Counted from the first letter of the stretch, positions 10,441-22,173 are shown. The stretch: 64,000 bases of DNA from Lates calcarifer (GCF_001640805.2 NC_066833.1:1836222-1900221); one strand, 5' to 3'. Translations and numbers: made by a program. Notes: a model not told the origin generated them from the sequence alone.

Positions 10441-11760
10441 ATATCAGAAACAGAATCACAATCCTTTATTATTTCACAAGTACAGATAAATAAAGAGGAT
10501 TAGAATAACAATGATAAGATAAAAATAAAATAGTGATATAACCCAATCTTCAAATATAAAGAAATAAAGAAATATACCCCTTCAAAATGGACACAATATA
10601 CATTGTTAATATTTACAAACATTTAAATAATGTTGTGCAGATAAAGTTATATACAGAATAGATATGATTTGAGTTTATTGCACGTGTGATGAAAAACTCA
10701 CGGATCAATCATGTAGCAGACTGAATCTTAGAGGGAGGAGTTGAGCAGGCTGACAACAGGAATGATTTCCTGTGGTGCTCTGTGGTGCATCGTGGGGGGA
10801 ATGTGCTTCTATGTCTGACCAGCACATCATGGAGAGGCTGTGATGGGTTGTCCGATATAGTCTTTATCTTGGACAACATTCTCCTCTCTGACCCTGCTGT
10901 CAGAGAATCCAGAATCCGTGGCTGGCTTCACGAATGAGATTATTCAGTCTGTCGGCGTCCTTCACCTTCAGTCTGCTGCCCCTGCACACAGCAGCATAAA
11001 GGATGGCACTGGCCACCACAGACTCAACATCTGCAGCATTGTCCGGCAGATGTTGAAGGACCTCGGCCACCTCAGAAAATAGAGACAGCTCTGGCCCTTC
11101 CTGTAGAGGGTGGCAGTATTTTTGGCCCAGTCCAGTTTATTGTCCAAGTATACCCCTAAGTACTTTTAGTCTTCCACAGTATCTGACCCTACAGATGGAA
11201 ACAGGATTCACTGGAGCCCTGGTTCTCCTCATGTCCACCACCAGCTCCTTAGTCTTTGCCATGTTGAGCTGCAGATGGTTCTGCTCACACAAGTGACAAA
11301 GCTTTCCACCACAGCTCTGTACTCAGTCTCCTCACCCTTACTGATACGTCCAACTACTGTCATCAGAAAACTTCTTATGATGGCAGGTCTCTGTGCAGTA
11401 GCTGAAGTCTGTGGTGTAGAGGGTGAAAAGGAACGGAGAGAGGACGGTAACCTGCCAAACCCCAGGGTCGATGATCATCCTGTCTGACCTACAGTGCTGC
11501 AGGCGCACATACTGTGGTCTGCCAGTCAGGTAATCCACAATCCAGGATACAAGCAGGGCATCCACCTGCATCAGCCGTCAGTTTCTCACCCAGTAGAGCC
11601 GGCCTGATGGTGTTGAACGCAGTGGAGAAGTCAAAAAACGTGACCCTCACAGTCCTCGCTGGCTTATCCAGGTCATCATAGATGCAGTCAAGCAGATAGA
11701 TGATGGTGTCCTCAAGCCAGGGTCACAGTATCAAATCAGATTGAGTTTGTTTGCCCAGTC
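10440..11760 (-). pseudogene. 5'-truncated, frameshifted LINE (Rex1/CR1-like reverse transcriptase)
   Basis: The minus strand encodes broken reverse-transcriptase sequence. At 11571-11338 it reads LVSWIVDYLTGRPQYVRL, then TVLSPFLFTLYTTDF, then KFSDDSS, which occupies the place of the F/YADD catalytic box. Further on, the minus strand carries the typical C-terminal block, followed by a tail near 10440-10480 with the 'tgattctgtttctga' motif often seen at the 3' ends of these elements. Stops and frameshifts throughout show it is dead. It lies between the two head-to-head receptor units. Confidence 0.65.
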
Positions 11761-11917
11761 CACACTATGAGTGCTTGATTGATGTTTTTTATGGAACAGA
11801 TTGATTGACGTTTTATTGGATTAATTGGCGTTTAATGGATAGCACTTTAAATCTTGTTGGACTGGTTTTACTTTGTGTAGTGACAATAAAAGGATTCTAT
11901 TCTATTCTATTCTAATG
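11760..11917 (+). mobile_element. 3' tail of a second LINE ending in (ATTCT)n
   Basis: Plus-strand sequence ends with 'tgacaataaaaggattct' and then three to four ATTCT units at about 11895-11914, the usual 3' end of a fish CR1/L2-like LINE. The tail abuts the receptor flank at 11918, suggesting insertion at that point. Confidence 0.55.
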
Positions 11918-12476
11918 GGAGCACACCACCCAACAACAAGGTCCACAGTAATGAAACGTTTGGGTTCAGGACTCCTGAGTTTACTGAAGGTGTTTACATA
12001 CCCTTAAAAAGATTGAGAAACACAGTTGTATAGCACTGCCCCATGTGTTTATTATGTTTGCTAGTGCATATATTCATATGTTAATGCTTGTAGTAAACAT
12101 AATCATCTATTCATCCATTTTTCTTGATGACAAGGGCATTCACCCTCTACTGCAAACTGTGATGGGGGCACGCCACCCAACAACAAGGTCTACAATAATG
12201 AAACCTTTGGGTTTAGGACCCTTGAGTTTGCTGAAGTTGTTTACATGTTGGTGGACAGTTTAATAACATCCATGGAGGGTGAAACAGTCTGATAAAAACA
12301 GTCCTCACAGAGTCAAACACTTCACTCTCTTTTACTCCAACTCTCTAAACGCCTAATACTGGTCATCTCTTACTGCAATCCTCAAAGAGAGACGTGTTTT
12401 ATCAGTTATTATTTCTGAGTACCTGTTGTATGATCCACCTGTGTTACTGATTAACATTTTGGTTTAAAGAATCTTG
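11918..12476 (+). repeat. Receptor 5' flank, inverted copy, partly doubled
   Basis: This is the plus-oriented counterpart of 4744-5280. A roughly 90-bp segment occurs twice: 11916-12000 ('gcacaccacccaacaacaag', then 'gaaacgtttgggttcagg') and 12166-12250 ('gcacgccacccaacaacaag', then 'gaaacctttgggtttagg'). A hAT-like end is seen inverted at 12003-12025 ('aaaaagattgagaaaca'). Confidence 0.7.
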
Positions 12477-13391
12477 ATGAACACTGAGGTAAATGTAACG
12501 TATATAACTCTTGATGGGTATGTAGAACTGCAGAAATATAGATATCTTTATTTTATGATCATGTTTACAGTATATATTCTAATAATCTGTTTTAATTCGA
12601 GCACTGTATTTCTTATTGTGATCCACAAAAACCTCCATGAGCCTATGTACATTTTCATTGCAGCTTTGTTAATCAACTCTGTTCTTTACAGCACTGCTAT
12701 CTACCCAAAGCTTTTGATTGACTTTTTATCTGAAAAACACATCATAACTTATCCACTTTGTCTCTCTCAAACTTTTATATATTACACTCTGGCCACTTCA
12801 GAGTTTTTACTGTTGGCAGTCATGTCCTATGACAGGTATGTGTCTATATGTAAACCTCTGCAATATCCAACTATCATGAGAAAAACAACTGTCAAAGGCT
12901 TCCTGATCTTAGCTTGGCTTGTGCCTGCTTGTGAGCTTACGGTGTCAGTTGTACTGTATACTAATGTCAAACTCTGTCACCTTAGTCTGAAAGGAATTTT
13001 CTGTAACTCTGCAGTTTACAAACTTCAGTGTGTACGCTCAGTAGCACTTTCTATTTACAGTGTGATTGTGTTGCTAAATATTTCACTTTTCCCTATGCTC
13101 TTCATACTTTTCACATACACCAGGATACTTATAATATCCTATAGAAGTTGTGAAAAAGTCAGGAAAAAAGCTGCACAGACCTGTTTACCACACCTGCTGG
13201 TATTGATTAACTTTTCCTGTTCTATTACTTATGATATTGCTGTAGTTCGATTGGAATCAGATTTACCAAAACCTGTCCATTTAATAATGACTTTACAAAT
13301 GATTGCTTATCATCCTCTCTTAAATCCAATCATATATGGATTAAAAATGAAAGAAATCTCTAAACACCTCAAGAGGCTGTTGTTCAGATGA
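12477..13391 (+). CDS. Olfactory receptor, plus-strand paralogue with shortened tail
   Basis: Single-exon receptor starting at ATG 12477 (MNTEVNVTYITL; the codon before it is TTG), 304 codons plus TGA. It has all family hallmarks: NVT, LHEPMYIFIAALLINSVL, MSYDRYVSICKPLQYPTIM, RKKAAQTCLPHLLVL and PLLNPIIYGLK. It is closest to the receptor at 3817-4743. The last codons differ: the paralogues end in six or seven extra residues (LQIKSH, FQIKPH), while here a one-base deletion after KRLL (13380-13390) shifts the frame and ends the protein at LFR. The lost residues lie in the variable cytoplasmic tail, so the receptor is probably still functional. It is transcribed away from the minus-strand copies. 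Confidence 0.92.
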   Translation: MNTEVNVTYITLDGYVELQKYRYLYFMIMFTVYILIICFNSSTVFLIVIHKNLHEPMYIFIAALLINSVLYSTAIYPKLLIDFLSEKHIITYPLCLSQTFIYYTLATSEFLLLAVMSYDRYVSICKPLQYPTIMRKTTVKGFLILAWLVPACELTVSVVLYTNVKLCHLSLKGIFCNSAVYKLQCVRSVALSIYSVIVLLNISLFPMLFILFTYTRILIISYRSCEKVRKKAAQTCLPHLLVLINFSCSITYDIAVVRLESDLPKPVHLIMTLQMIAYHPLLNPIIYGLKMKEISKHLKRLLFR

Positions 13392-14044
13392 AATCACACT
13401 AACATGTAAACATTATTAACTGATGTAATTTAGATTCACCTGTAGTGATTATGTACAGATGTGAGGTATTTAATGAATTTATTTACAATTTACATACCCC
13501 AAGGCTTTATTTTAGATATGGAGCCAATTTCCATCTAATCTCTAATAACCTTAAGAGGTCACTGACCTCACCATTGTATCTTTCCAGTTTTTGACCAATC
13601 ACTCTCCGTTATAATCATGTGTATCTTTGTCAAAATTGAATTTGTGTTCCAATAAAGACACTTATTTACTGTCAGCTACTGTCAGTCTGTTTTGTTGCAT
13701 CACGTTTGTAGCAGTTTCTTATGAAGTAAAATCAGATCCTCACAGTGTGTAGCTGAATGGATTGTATTACTGTTAATATCTTATCTTGGCAGAGCGTGTG
13801 CAGCCATTCTGCCAGCAGTCTGTTGACTTGTCTGTAGTTCAGAGGCTGACGTCACTGTGTTTTCCCACTTAGCTGCTCATAATTACAGTTTAAATAATCT
13901 GACATTTGTAGACTTTATTTATGGATGCTGTCATATAAACTGAGGGCAGGAGGTTGTGGGTGTTTAACAGACTGGGGGGTGGGGGGGGGGTCAACTCTGT
14001 CTCCTGGAAATTATGTTTACATGCAACTAATTTACAACAGGAAA
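13392..14044. other. Intergenic, no gene seen
   Basis: AT-rich 3' flank of the receptor with an AATAAA near 13651 that could serve as its poly(A) signal. A G-run lies at about 13974-13990. No gene is recognised. Confidence 0.45.
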
Positions 14045-14252
14045 TACAGTGCATTCAGAAAATATCCAGACCCCTGCACTTTCCCTCATCAGTGTACACT
14101 CAGTATTGCATAATGACAAAGCAAAAACAGAATTTAAGACATTTCTTAAATTAGATTTTCAGATCTGGGGAAGGCTTTCTGCTGCTTTGAAGGTTCCCAA
14201 GACTACAGTGGCCTTGCAGCAGAACATTTTTGCAGCCCTAGCCAGATCTTGA
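14045..14252 (+). pseudogene. Tc1-like transposon remnant (terminal repeat plus transposase fragment)
   Basis: 'tacagtgcattcagaaaata' at 14045 is close to the common terminus of fish Tc1-like elements. It is followed about 110 bp later by coding-like sequence whose translation includes GRLSAALKVPKTTVA, the helix-turn-helix part of a Tc1 transposase. The rest of the transposase and the right terminus are missing. Confidence 0.65.
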
Positions 14253-15222
14253 AGTATATATAATACCAACTGTATTACATTTTCTATTAACATAATGAGG
14301 AAATTAACTTGACAAAATGTTGATAGTGATCATATTACATGTTTGTTGTATGCCAGAATCTCTGATCTTGCTGTACAATATCCATTCATAGTGACTCCAG
14401 CCTTATGAAACTCTTCTGGTTCTGTTAGACTCTCACAGCTCCTGGTTAATGTTCAGGGAAAGATCCTGCTATGGTCTTTGGTTTCAGTTCTCTCTAATGT
14501 GTTTTGCTTCCATGGCAGAGGGTTCTTTTTTTTGCTCTTTACTGACTTTTTAATCACCCACACTCCATATATCAGAGTAACAGTACGTTGCATTTCATTC
14601 ATACTGTTCATATGCTGCACCACGTAAGCAGGAGGTCAGAGAGGTCATAACATGGTGATAAAGTCAAAAGAAAGTGCATCATAAAAGTGATGGAAGCTGT
14701 TGTTTTGATTTTTTTGCTTAATATGATGCAATTTACTTAGATAACGCCGTCATGGCGTGCACAGAAGCCCAGAGCAGAAGTAAGGAGATACTGTAATGAG
14801 GGTCATTAGTGTCCTCTCCTGTGACCTCCCATGAGTGTCACCTGTACGGTGGTAAACAACAGGCCAGGCCCCAGGGAACAGGTCTGACTACAGCCAGATA
14901 ATTATCACCCTGTGGTCGCAGGCAGCGGGCCTCATGGGACGTTCAAATACCCTCTACTTCTGTAATCACAAAGAAGTGTCAGAATGACCCAACATGACGT
15001 TACAAACACTCTCCCTCTTGGCACCAGAGAAGTTTTGTTTTAATTGCCTGTGAAATAAGAGGCTAAGTTAGATAAACATAATTATCACAGTAATTATGTT
15101 TGAGGTGGTCAACAGGTCATTATCTCTTTTGTCCTTTGAGAGCTACTGAACACATCAACACAACTCCAGTCTGGTTAACCCCCACAGACACAAACTTTAG
15201 ACACTACAGCGTAAAAACAGTA
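14253..15222. other. Intergenic, no gene seen
   Basis: No coding or RNA gene was recognised. The sequence is AT-rich with scattered homopolymers. Confidence 0.45.
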
Positions 15223-15264
15223 TATAATATAATATAATATAATATAATATAATATAATATAATA
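15223..15264. repeat. Microsatellite (AATAT)n
   Basis: Eight consecutive five-base units of the AATAT type, read directly. Confidence 0.95.
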
Positions 15265-15529
15265 GTTATTGATTTGTGAAATACAGTAATTTTCCACACA
15301 TGTGCCACAAAATTAGGAATTTAAAGAACAGATAAATGAATACCAAGTTACTTTAATTATAAATGAAACAATATGATTCCAATCTGGCACTATTCAGTGA
15401 TTGGCCAAACAAAATCCAAAGTAAACATATCAAACAACCTTCAGGCCTCGGTGGGTAACAAACATTATATCAGACTAAACAATTAAAACAAAGTCTGACA
15501 CATTTTTCTGGTAACATACTCGCAGAGAT

Positions 15530-15715
15530 CACTTTATTAGGAACACCACACTAACACTGGGTAGTTCCTCTCTTTACTCTGGATGCCTCCAGATGTTTGA
15601 AACTTTCCTTAAAGATTCTGCTCCATGTTGACATGACTGCATCACATCATTTCTGCTGATTTGTCAGCTGCACATTCATGCTGCCAATCTCCTGTTCTAC
15701 CACATAACCCTGACT
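15530..15715 (+). repeat. Dispersed fish repeat starting 'cactttattaggaacacc'
   Basis: The sequence begins 'cactttattaggaacacc' and includes 'ccatgttgacatgactgcat' and 'ctgctgatttgtcagctgca', which I recognise as a high-copy repeat in many fish genomes. Related sequence, including a Tc1/mariner-like motif, appears at 23010-23225 and 23680-23890. It is truncated here by the LINE fragment that follows. Confidence 0.6.
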
Positions 15716-15721
15716 GGTGTT

Positions 15722-16370
15722 ATTCAATTCAGTTCAATTCAGTTTTATTTATATAGTGCCATATCACTGTAAAAGTCATCTCAAGGCACTTTTCATAGAG
15801 CAGGTCTAGACTGTACTCTTTAAAACAGGTATTTACAGAGAGAGACCCAACAAATCCCACCATGAGCAGCACTAGGAGACAGTGGCAAGGAAAAACTTCC
15901 TTTAAGAGGCAGAAACCTCGAGCAGAACTGGACTCAGGGTGGGCGGCCATCTGCCTACTCTTAAAGGTACAGAGGGTGTCTGCCTCCCGGACCCAAACTG
16001 GGAGAAGGTTCCACAGTAGAGGAGCCTGATAACTGAAGGCTCTGCCTCCCATTCGACTCCTGGAAACTCTGGGAACCACCAGTAAACCAGCATTCTGAGA
16101 GCGCAGAGTCCTGGTGGGATTAAAGGGACTATGAGATCTTTAAGGTAAGATGGAGCCTGACCATTAAGGGCTTTGTATGTGAGGAGGAGGATTTTGAATT
16201 CTACTCTGGATTTGACTGGGAGCCAATGTAGAGAGGCTAACACAGGAGAAATATGGTCTCTTTTCCTAGTTCCTGTCAGTAATGGTGCTGCAGCATTTTG
16301 AATCAGCTGCAGAGTCTTTAGAGACTTGTTGGGGCAGCCTGATAATAATGAATTATGGGCCCAGAGCTGT
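15722..16370 (-). pseudogene. 5'-truncated LINE: C-terminal reverse-transcriptase end and 3' tail
   Basis: The minus strand reads ASLHWLPVKSRVEFKILLLT and then KALNGQAPSYLKDLI from 16243. A frameshift near 16090 moves the frame, which continues VPRVSRSRMGGRAFSYQAP and LWNLLPVWVREADTLCTFKS. This is the common C-terminus of a vertebrate non-LTR reverse-transcriptase ORF. The 3' tail runs to about 15722 and ends in 'aattcagttcaattcag' direct repeats read on the plus strand. One or more frameshifts make it non-functional. It is one of the most abundant repeat types in fish. Confidence 0.7.
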
Positions 16371-17584
16371 GAATTTTCTTGCTTCTAGTCCGCTTTAATA
16401 TTTTCTAAGCCTTGTTTCAATAGCTAAGGTCGTAAACTGTTTGAGGGTGTACTGTTTAGCTAAAACTATGACTGATAGTGGACGTCTGGAGACATTTCTC
16501 CTGTCTGTTGCCAGGATAACCCATGTGTTATAAATAAGGATGCAGACAGGACATAAACTTAGACAGTACTGTCCAAAGCCAGTTCCAGTCAACAATGAGC
16601 TGAGTGAAGACGTGACAGTTATTAGGTACAAGCATGTGACAATGGTAAGATTTGAGTGACCCATAGAGTCTTCACACCTTTACACTTATCTAATCATCTC
16701 ATCTAATTTGGCCTTATTGGGGTAGAGTACAGAGAAGCGTTGCAACCATGTGCCTGTTAAACCTGACAAATCCTGAACTTTTATATAAAATCACTCCGGC
16801 GTACTACTGACCACACCGTTTGTCATTTTTATCCACCATCATAGAGCTTGTAATAAATACTTCTGAACTGATTGTCTTTTCTCCTGTTCACAAGATTTTC
16901 CCTGTGTATCAAAAAAAAAACATTCCTCACCTCATTAAACCTGGTTTATACTTCTGTGTTGAACTGACACTGTAGTTTTTAAATGACTTGTTTAAAGAAT
17001 TATTCCATATTTTATGATAATGTTGTTTTCATAGCTTAGATTTCAACATCAATTACAGCCTGATAACAGTGAACCTATCAAAGTCATTGCTGGGATCTGA
17101 GGGTACTGATATTGTGGAAAACAAGTATGTTAAATGTGACTGACACTCCTGTTTATGTGACAGTATAAAGGTTGACACTTCAGTGCTCATGAATTAAAAT
17201 AGGTTTGATTCATCACACTGAGTCTTTGCTGAAGTAGCTCTCAAACATTCAAGAAGAATTTCCATGATGAAATATCACAAAGTCACGCACAAACGTATAG
17301 AGCTCCTCTGGTGACATTTGAGGGGGAAAAAATTCCATGCTCATGAGTTAATAATGTGTTGGAACAAGATCAAATTAATTGTCTCTTGCTTATAATTACT
17401 CCATGTATAATGGGGAGTGACTGAAGTATGTCACTGTAAATCATCCCAAGGTTAAAATTAAATTAAAATTGTCAGTGTTTGCAAGCAGCTACTGATGATA
17501 CACCTTCTATTAAGTCAATAAACAACTGACTAATAATGATTTTATTCGTTGATCTCATAGAAAAAGTTCTGCAGAAGAGTAATG
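16371..17584. other. Intergenic, no gene seen
   Basis: AT-rich sequence with short shadow ORFs only. No structure stands out. Confidence 0.4.
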
Positions 17585-17731
17585 TGTTTGATTCTTGCAG
17601 CTCTGGACTTTAACTCCTCCCCGTTCCAGGTGACTGATCTGTTGGCAGTATTTTGCTCTAGGACCTGACTACATCTGGCAACTAGACTCTTATGACAAGA
17701 TAAAACTGTTCAGAGCTGCAAGAATCAAACA
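17585..17731. mobile_element. Short element bounded by perfect 21-bp inverted repeats
   Basis: The 21 bases at 17585-17605 (beginning 'tgtttgattcttgcagctct') are the exact reverse complement of 17711-17731. The enclosed 105 bp is non-coding. The total of 147 bp fits a MITE or a hairpin-forming element. No convincing target-site duplication is visible. Confidence 0.75.
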
Positions 17732-19153
17732 AACATAATAGTTTTTGGATTAATTCAATTTGTCAAGCATTTATTGTCCCTCAATCCATCCGTTTAGTCT
17801 TCCAGGTCCTTCCAGCTGGTGTATGATGAGGTCTATAACCTCACATTGCACTTTTATTCACTCCATAAATAATTAACTGCAAAAATTAATTCTTATATGA
17901 TTATAAGTATAAATATTAATGCTAACTTTTTCTACCTGGTGCACTATCAACATTTCTTTGACATTGTCAAAGGTTTTGTGCAGAGAAATCCAAAAACCCT
18001 TGTTATTGCTGACACCTGTGGACATTAAGTGAACTGCAGTCTGTGTCCTGTTACTAGCATCCATAGAGTTCTTATCCCTAGTCCCTGTCTTTACCAGCCC
18101 TCACTGAGTGTTTGATGGAGCTGTACAAGTCGCAGTCCGACCGTGAAGATAACATTACAGACCAAGCAGAGGTTAGCCAGGTAGCTGTGACTTAGCTACA
18201 CTGCAGGGATCCAGCGTTGGTTTGTTAGCCGATGAAGTGATTATCAAAGGTGAGCTCGTCGATTTATCGGCCAGATCAGATCAGATCAGATCGTTATCCA
18301 CTCAACACAGTAGTTTGCTACTGATCTGTTCACGTTAGCAGGCAAGCTAACGCTAGAGAGCAGTAACGTTAGCTCACCTGTCCAATAGGAAGAGAGGCAG
18401 CTCAGGGTCAGGTTTGATCCCCAAAGACGAACAAAGGTCCCTCCATGAACCAGATGCTGATGTTGACCCCAGTCTTCCCTCGATGTCGCTCCAATTCTAC
18501 GTTTGGCCAAACGAGCTTCATCAGATAAAGTTTTCTGGTCTGTGTTTTTGTGTGGAGTTTGTGTTGAAGTATTTCTTGTGCCGGGAACCAGTCGTTTCAT
18601 AACGGCGGCGGACTCCATTCTGAATCTAACAGTGGTACACTGCCAGAGCTGCAGCAGTGCAGACAAGAGACTTTTATTGTGGTGGGGCACCCAGGAGCGA
18701 ACACCCTGAAAACTTGACCCGAGTCCTTTAGATAGAAATCAGTCCACAGGGTGTTATAGACAACAGAGGAAGTTGGAGAATGAATCATTTTTACTGTCAC
18801 GTTACAATAAAAAAAGCAGGTTTTCCATGTAAATTACTTTAAAATCTTCTATACTGTACCTTTAAGGTTCAAACTGTCATTTAAACATAGATCCTGCTAA
18901 TTTTTTTTATTTGCAAGATGAGGTGATGAAACAAACAAACGTCATCTGAATTCCCAGTGCTTGTTTATGTTTCAGTCTGAATGGATATTAATACATGGTG
19001 CTGAGAGAGGCGGCTGCCACACACAGCACAGGATCCCCTTCATGTCTCGGGTTGGATCACTGTAACATCTGAAGCTGAGCAGCTGATTTGAAACATTACC
19101 TGAGTGGTGCTACGTCACAGTAAAGTGAGGCCCAAAGATTTGTCCCTTCACTG
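17732..19153. other. Intergenic; probable old repeat at about 18100-18865
   Basis: From about 18100 to 18865 the sequence is more CpG- and GC-rich. It has phrases such as 'gctaacgctag' and 'aacgttagct' and a terminus-like 'tactgtacctttaag', a look shared by high-copy fish repeats. Open frames here (18286-18690 minus and others) are short and resemble nothing known. The remainder to 19153 is the 5' flank of the next receptor. Confidence 0.35.
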
Positions 19154-20167
19154 ATGGATCATATTTCTAACGTTTCTACAGTGAGAGTTTTTACTCTGTC
19201 TGCATTCAGTGACATAATGACTCTCAGAGTTCCTGTTTTTTCTGTCACTTTACTGTGTTACTGTGTGATCCTGTTTGTTAATGTCTCTCTCGTCACCATT
19301 ATTATCTTAGATGAGAACTTACATGAACCCATGTACATTTTATTATGTGTTTCTTGCATTAATGGACTTTATGGGACGGCAGGTTTTTACCCCAAGTTCC
19401 TGTTTGACCTTCTGTCGTCCTCTCAGGTCATCTCATACAGCAGCTGTCTCTGTCAGGCGTTTGCCATGTACTCGTTTGTCTGCAGCGACACGTCTATTCT
19501 TACAGTCATGGCTTACGACCGGTACCTGGCCATATGTCGGCCGCTGCAGTACCACTCTGTCATGACGAAGAGGAGGCTCTCTGAGCTGGTCTTCCTCTCT
19601 TGGTTCACACCGTTCTGCATTTTCTCCATCAACATCCTGCTGACGACCAGGCTGACGTTCTGTGGTACAAACATCCAGAGGCTCTTCTGTGTTAACTGGC
19701 TCATCGTTAAACTCGCCTGTCCAGGCACGAACACTCTGGTAAATGATGCATTTGCACTGACTACACTAACTATTTATATTTGTCACTTGTTGTTTGTCGT
19801 GTGGACTTACATTTATCTTGTTAAAACGTGTGTGAGGTCCAGAGAGGACAGGGCAAAGTTTATGCAGACGTGTGTGCCTAATTTAATCTCTTTAGCCATA
19901 TTGTTTGTCACTGTGGTGTCAGATTTGATGCACATGCGATTCGCCTCAAAAGATTTACCTCAAAGCTTCCATAACTTTGTTGCTATAGCCGTCCTCTTTA
20001 TTCCTCCTGTTACAAATCCTCTGCTTTATGGGTTCAGACTGAACAAAATCCGCAGTCGAGTTCTGGTCCATGTGAAGGCAAAAACGATGAGTTTCACCTG
20101 GAGACTTTATCCCCTCCATCCATTATCAACAATGTTGTTTAACAATAAAATGTCCACAGTGAGGTGA
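19154..20167 (+). CDS. Olfactory receptor, divergent subfamily, intact
   Basis: Single-exon receptor of 337 codons from ATG 19154 to TGA at 20165. N-glycosylation site NVS is at residues 6-8. Hallmarks: LHEPMYILLCVSCINGLYG, a helix 3 end of MAYDRYLAICRPLQYHSVM, paired cysteines in extracellular loop 2, KFMQTCVPNLISL in helix 6 and PPVTNPLLYGFRLNKIR in helix 7. It shares only the family core with the other four receptors here, and its tail is about 25 residues longer. It therefore represents a separate older lineage at the cluster edge. Base composition is more GC-balanced than in the other four. Function: odorant GPCR, ligand unknown. Confidence 0.93.
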   Translation: MDHISNVSTVRVFTLSAFSDIMTLRVPVFSVTLLCYCVILFVNVSLVTIIILDENLHEPMYILLCVSCINGLYGTAGFYPKFLFDLLSSSQVISYSSCLCQAFAMYSFVCSDTSILTVMAYDRYLAICRPLQYHSVMTKRRLSELVFLSWFTPFCIFSINILLTTRLTFCGTNIQRLFCVNWLIVKLACPGTNTLVNDAFALTTLTIYICHLLFVVWTYIYLVKTCVRSREDRAKFMQTCVPNLISLAILFVTVVSDLMHMRFASKDLPQSFHNFVAIAVLFIPPVTNPLLYGFRLNKIRSRVLVHVKAKTMSFTWRLYPLHPLSTMLFNNKMSTVR

Positions 20168-21003
20168 ATGAGACCCTGTTTTACTCCACCACCTTTGTTT
20201 TCAGGTCATAAAAGGAATCATTTTGTCTGTTCTTAACCAGATTGAAGTTTTTGCAGCCCTTGTATATTACCATGCTTTTGCTTGTTTGTTTTTACACTGC
20301 GTGATGTGTTCACTGACTGAAATCAACAATCAGACAGTTTACAACACTGTAAAACCTGCAGAGTTGTGCATCTTAATCTTGAGGAAACCTGACTGACAAA
20401 TACAGTATTTCTTTAAAATCAACCTTTTTTCCAGGCCTTTATTTATAGGACAGAGAGAGAGACAGGAAACAGGGAGAGAGTGGGGGAATGACATGCAGCA
20501 AGGGTCCGGCCGGAATGGGAGTTGAATCAGGGTCTGCCTGTTCAGGCCTGCTCAGACCTGCTCAGACCTGCCTGCCTACATGGTACACACCCTAACCTTT
20601 CAGCTATGGGGATGTCCCTTCTTTAAAATAAACCTCTAACTAACATTATAACGTGCTGGATACAGTGATTTCATTAAGTTGCACAAATACTGTAGATTAA
20701 GCTCGTCTCATTATTTTTACCTGCATCAAATAAAATTACCGGAATTTACACCTTAAAAAATAAAGTACTATTGATAGAAAATAAACCTATTTTCCTCAAA
20801 GTAGAGGTTGAAAACAGTTTTACTTTCTCTCCCTGTGATGCCAGAAAGGTGAAAGAACAATATGATGTTTATTTCAGAGTGGCACTGCGTCCATATACTT
20901 TACCAAGGATGGTAAAAAATATAGGAAAAATATAGAAATTAATTAGGGATGTGGGTTTGACTCGACATTAGAGAGAATCGAGGCTCAAATCCTGATGCAC
21001 TAT
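20168..21003. other. Intergenic, no gene seen
   Basis: AT-rich spacer. A stretch at about 20430-20610 ('acagagagagagacaggaaa', then 'gggggaatgacatgcagcaa') matches a common fish dispersed repeat by appearance. No gene was found. Confidence 0.4.
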
Positions 21004-21273
<270 letters not shown>

Positions 21274-22110
21274 CACCAGGTGTCAGACAGAGGCTGCAGT
21301 CGATTAGTCAAACGAGCTTTTCCTGTTCAACACAGAGTCAGAGCTGCTGCTGTTTCTACACAGGAACATTTAACCATCAGTCACTCAGAGGAAACAGAAT
21401 ATTAATTCTTTAAAATAAAAACAGACAGGATTGAAATGTTGAATGAATATAATAACGTGAAAGGAAAATACAAGGAGAGAAAGTTGAGCCATTAAAATGA
21501 TGAAATCAAAATAACTGAGCAAGAATCCAGAGGAAATTCTACTCAGACTGAAGTTTACAGAGTTTCCTGTACAATCAGGACGAGGAGCATGTTTGTAGAG
21601 TATTTACTGTGATGATGATGATTATTAAATATTATGAATATACTTTTAAATTAAATCACTGAGTCAGTGTGTTTGTCATGACTCAGCCAATCAGGAAGGA
21701 TCTCATCAGTTTCTGATCGAGTCTCAAACATAAAACAGGAGCTCTGCTGTGTCCACGTGTGTGTGACACTACGACAGTGCGTCGCTTTAAACGCTGCTGC
21801 TGCAAGGAATCATGGGACATCATTGTCTCCTCTGGTAAAGGAAGCTCCACTGTCTCCTCTGCTGAAGGAGATAAGACAGGAAGCAGTGAAGCTCCTTCCT
21901 GATCATTCAGAGACCTGGACCAGCTCTGATCACAGCTGATACTCCGTTAGGAACCTTCATAAGGAAAAAGGACCGATGGACCACAGACAGAGTCGTTCAG
22001 TGAGAGTGAGACTCACAGGGAACCAGTCTAAACTCTACAGCCTTTACACTGAGCAAACATCCACTTCACAGTGATGAGTTCAAACTAAACAGTTATCTTA
22101 TTCTGTTAAT

Positions 22111-22111
<1 letters not shown>
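21274..22111. other. Intergenic, no gene seen
   Basis: No coding or RNA gene is recognised. The segment 21770-21960 ('aatcatgggacatcattgtc', then repeated 'gaagctcc' and 'gtctcctctgctgaaggag' type phrases) contains small imperfect direct repeats. Confidence 0.4.
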
Positions 22112-22170
<59 letters not shown>

Positions 22171-22173
22171 TGT
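22112..22173. repeat. (GT)n microsatellite
   Basis: About 30 GT units with one extra G near 22164. Confidence 0.97.

Noticed and set aside
18286..18709. Overlapping frames on both strands of 62 to 134 codons
   Set aside because: Short and mutually overlapping, in a block that looks like an old fish repeat; no recognisable protein.
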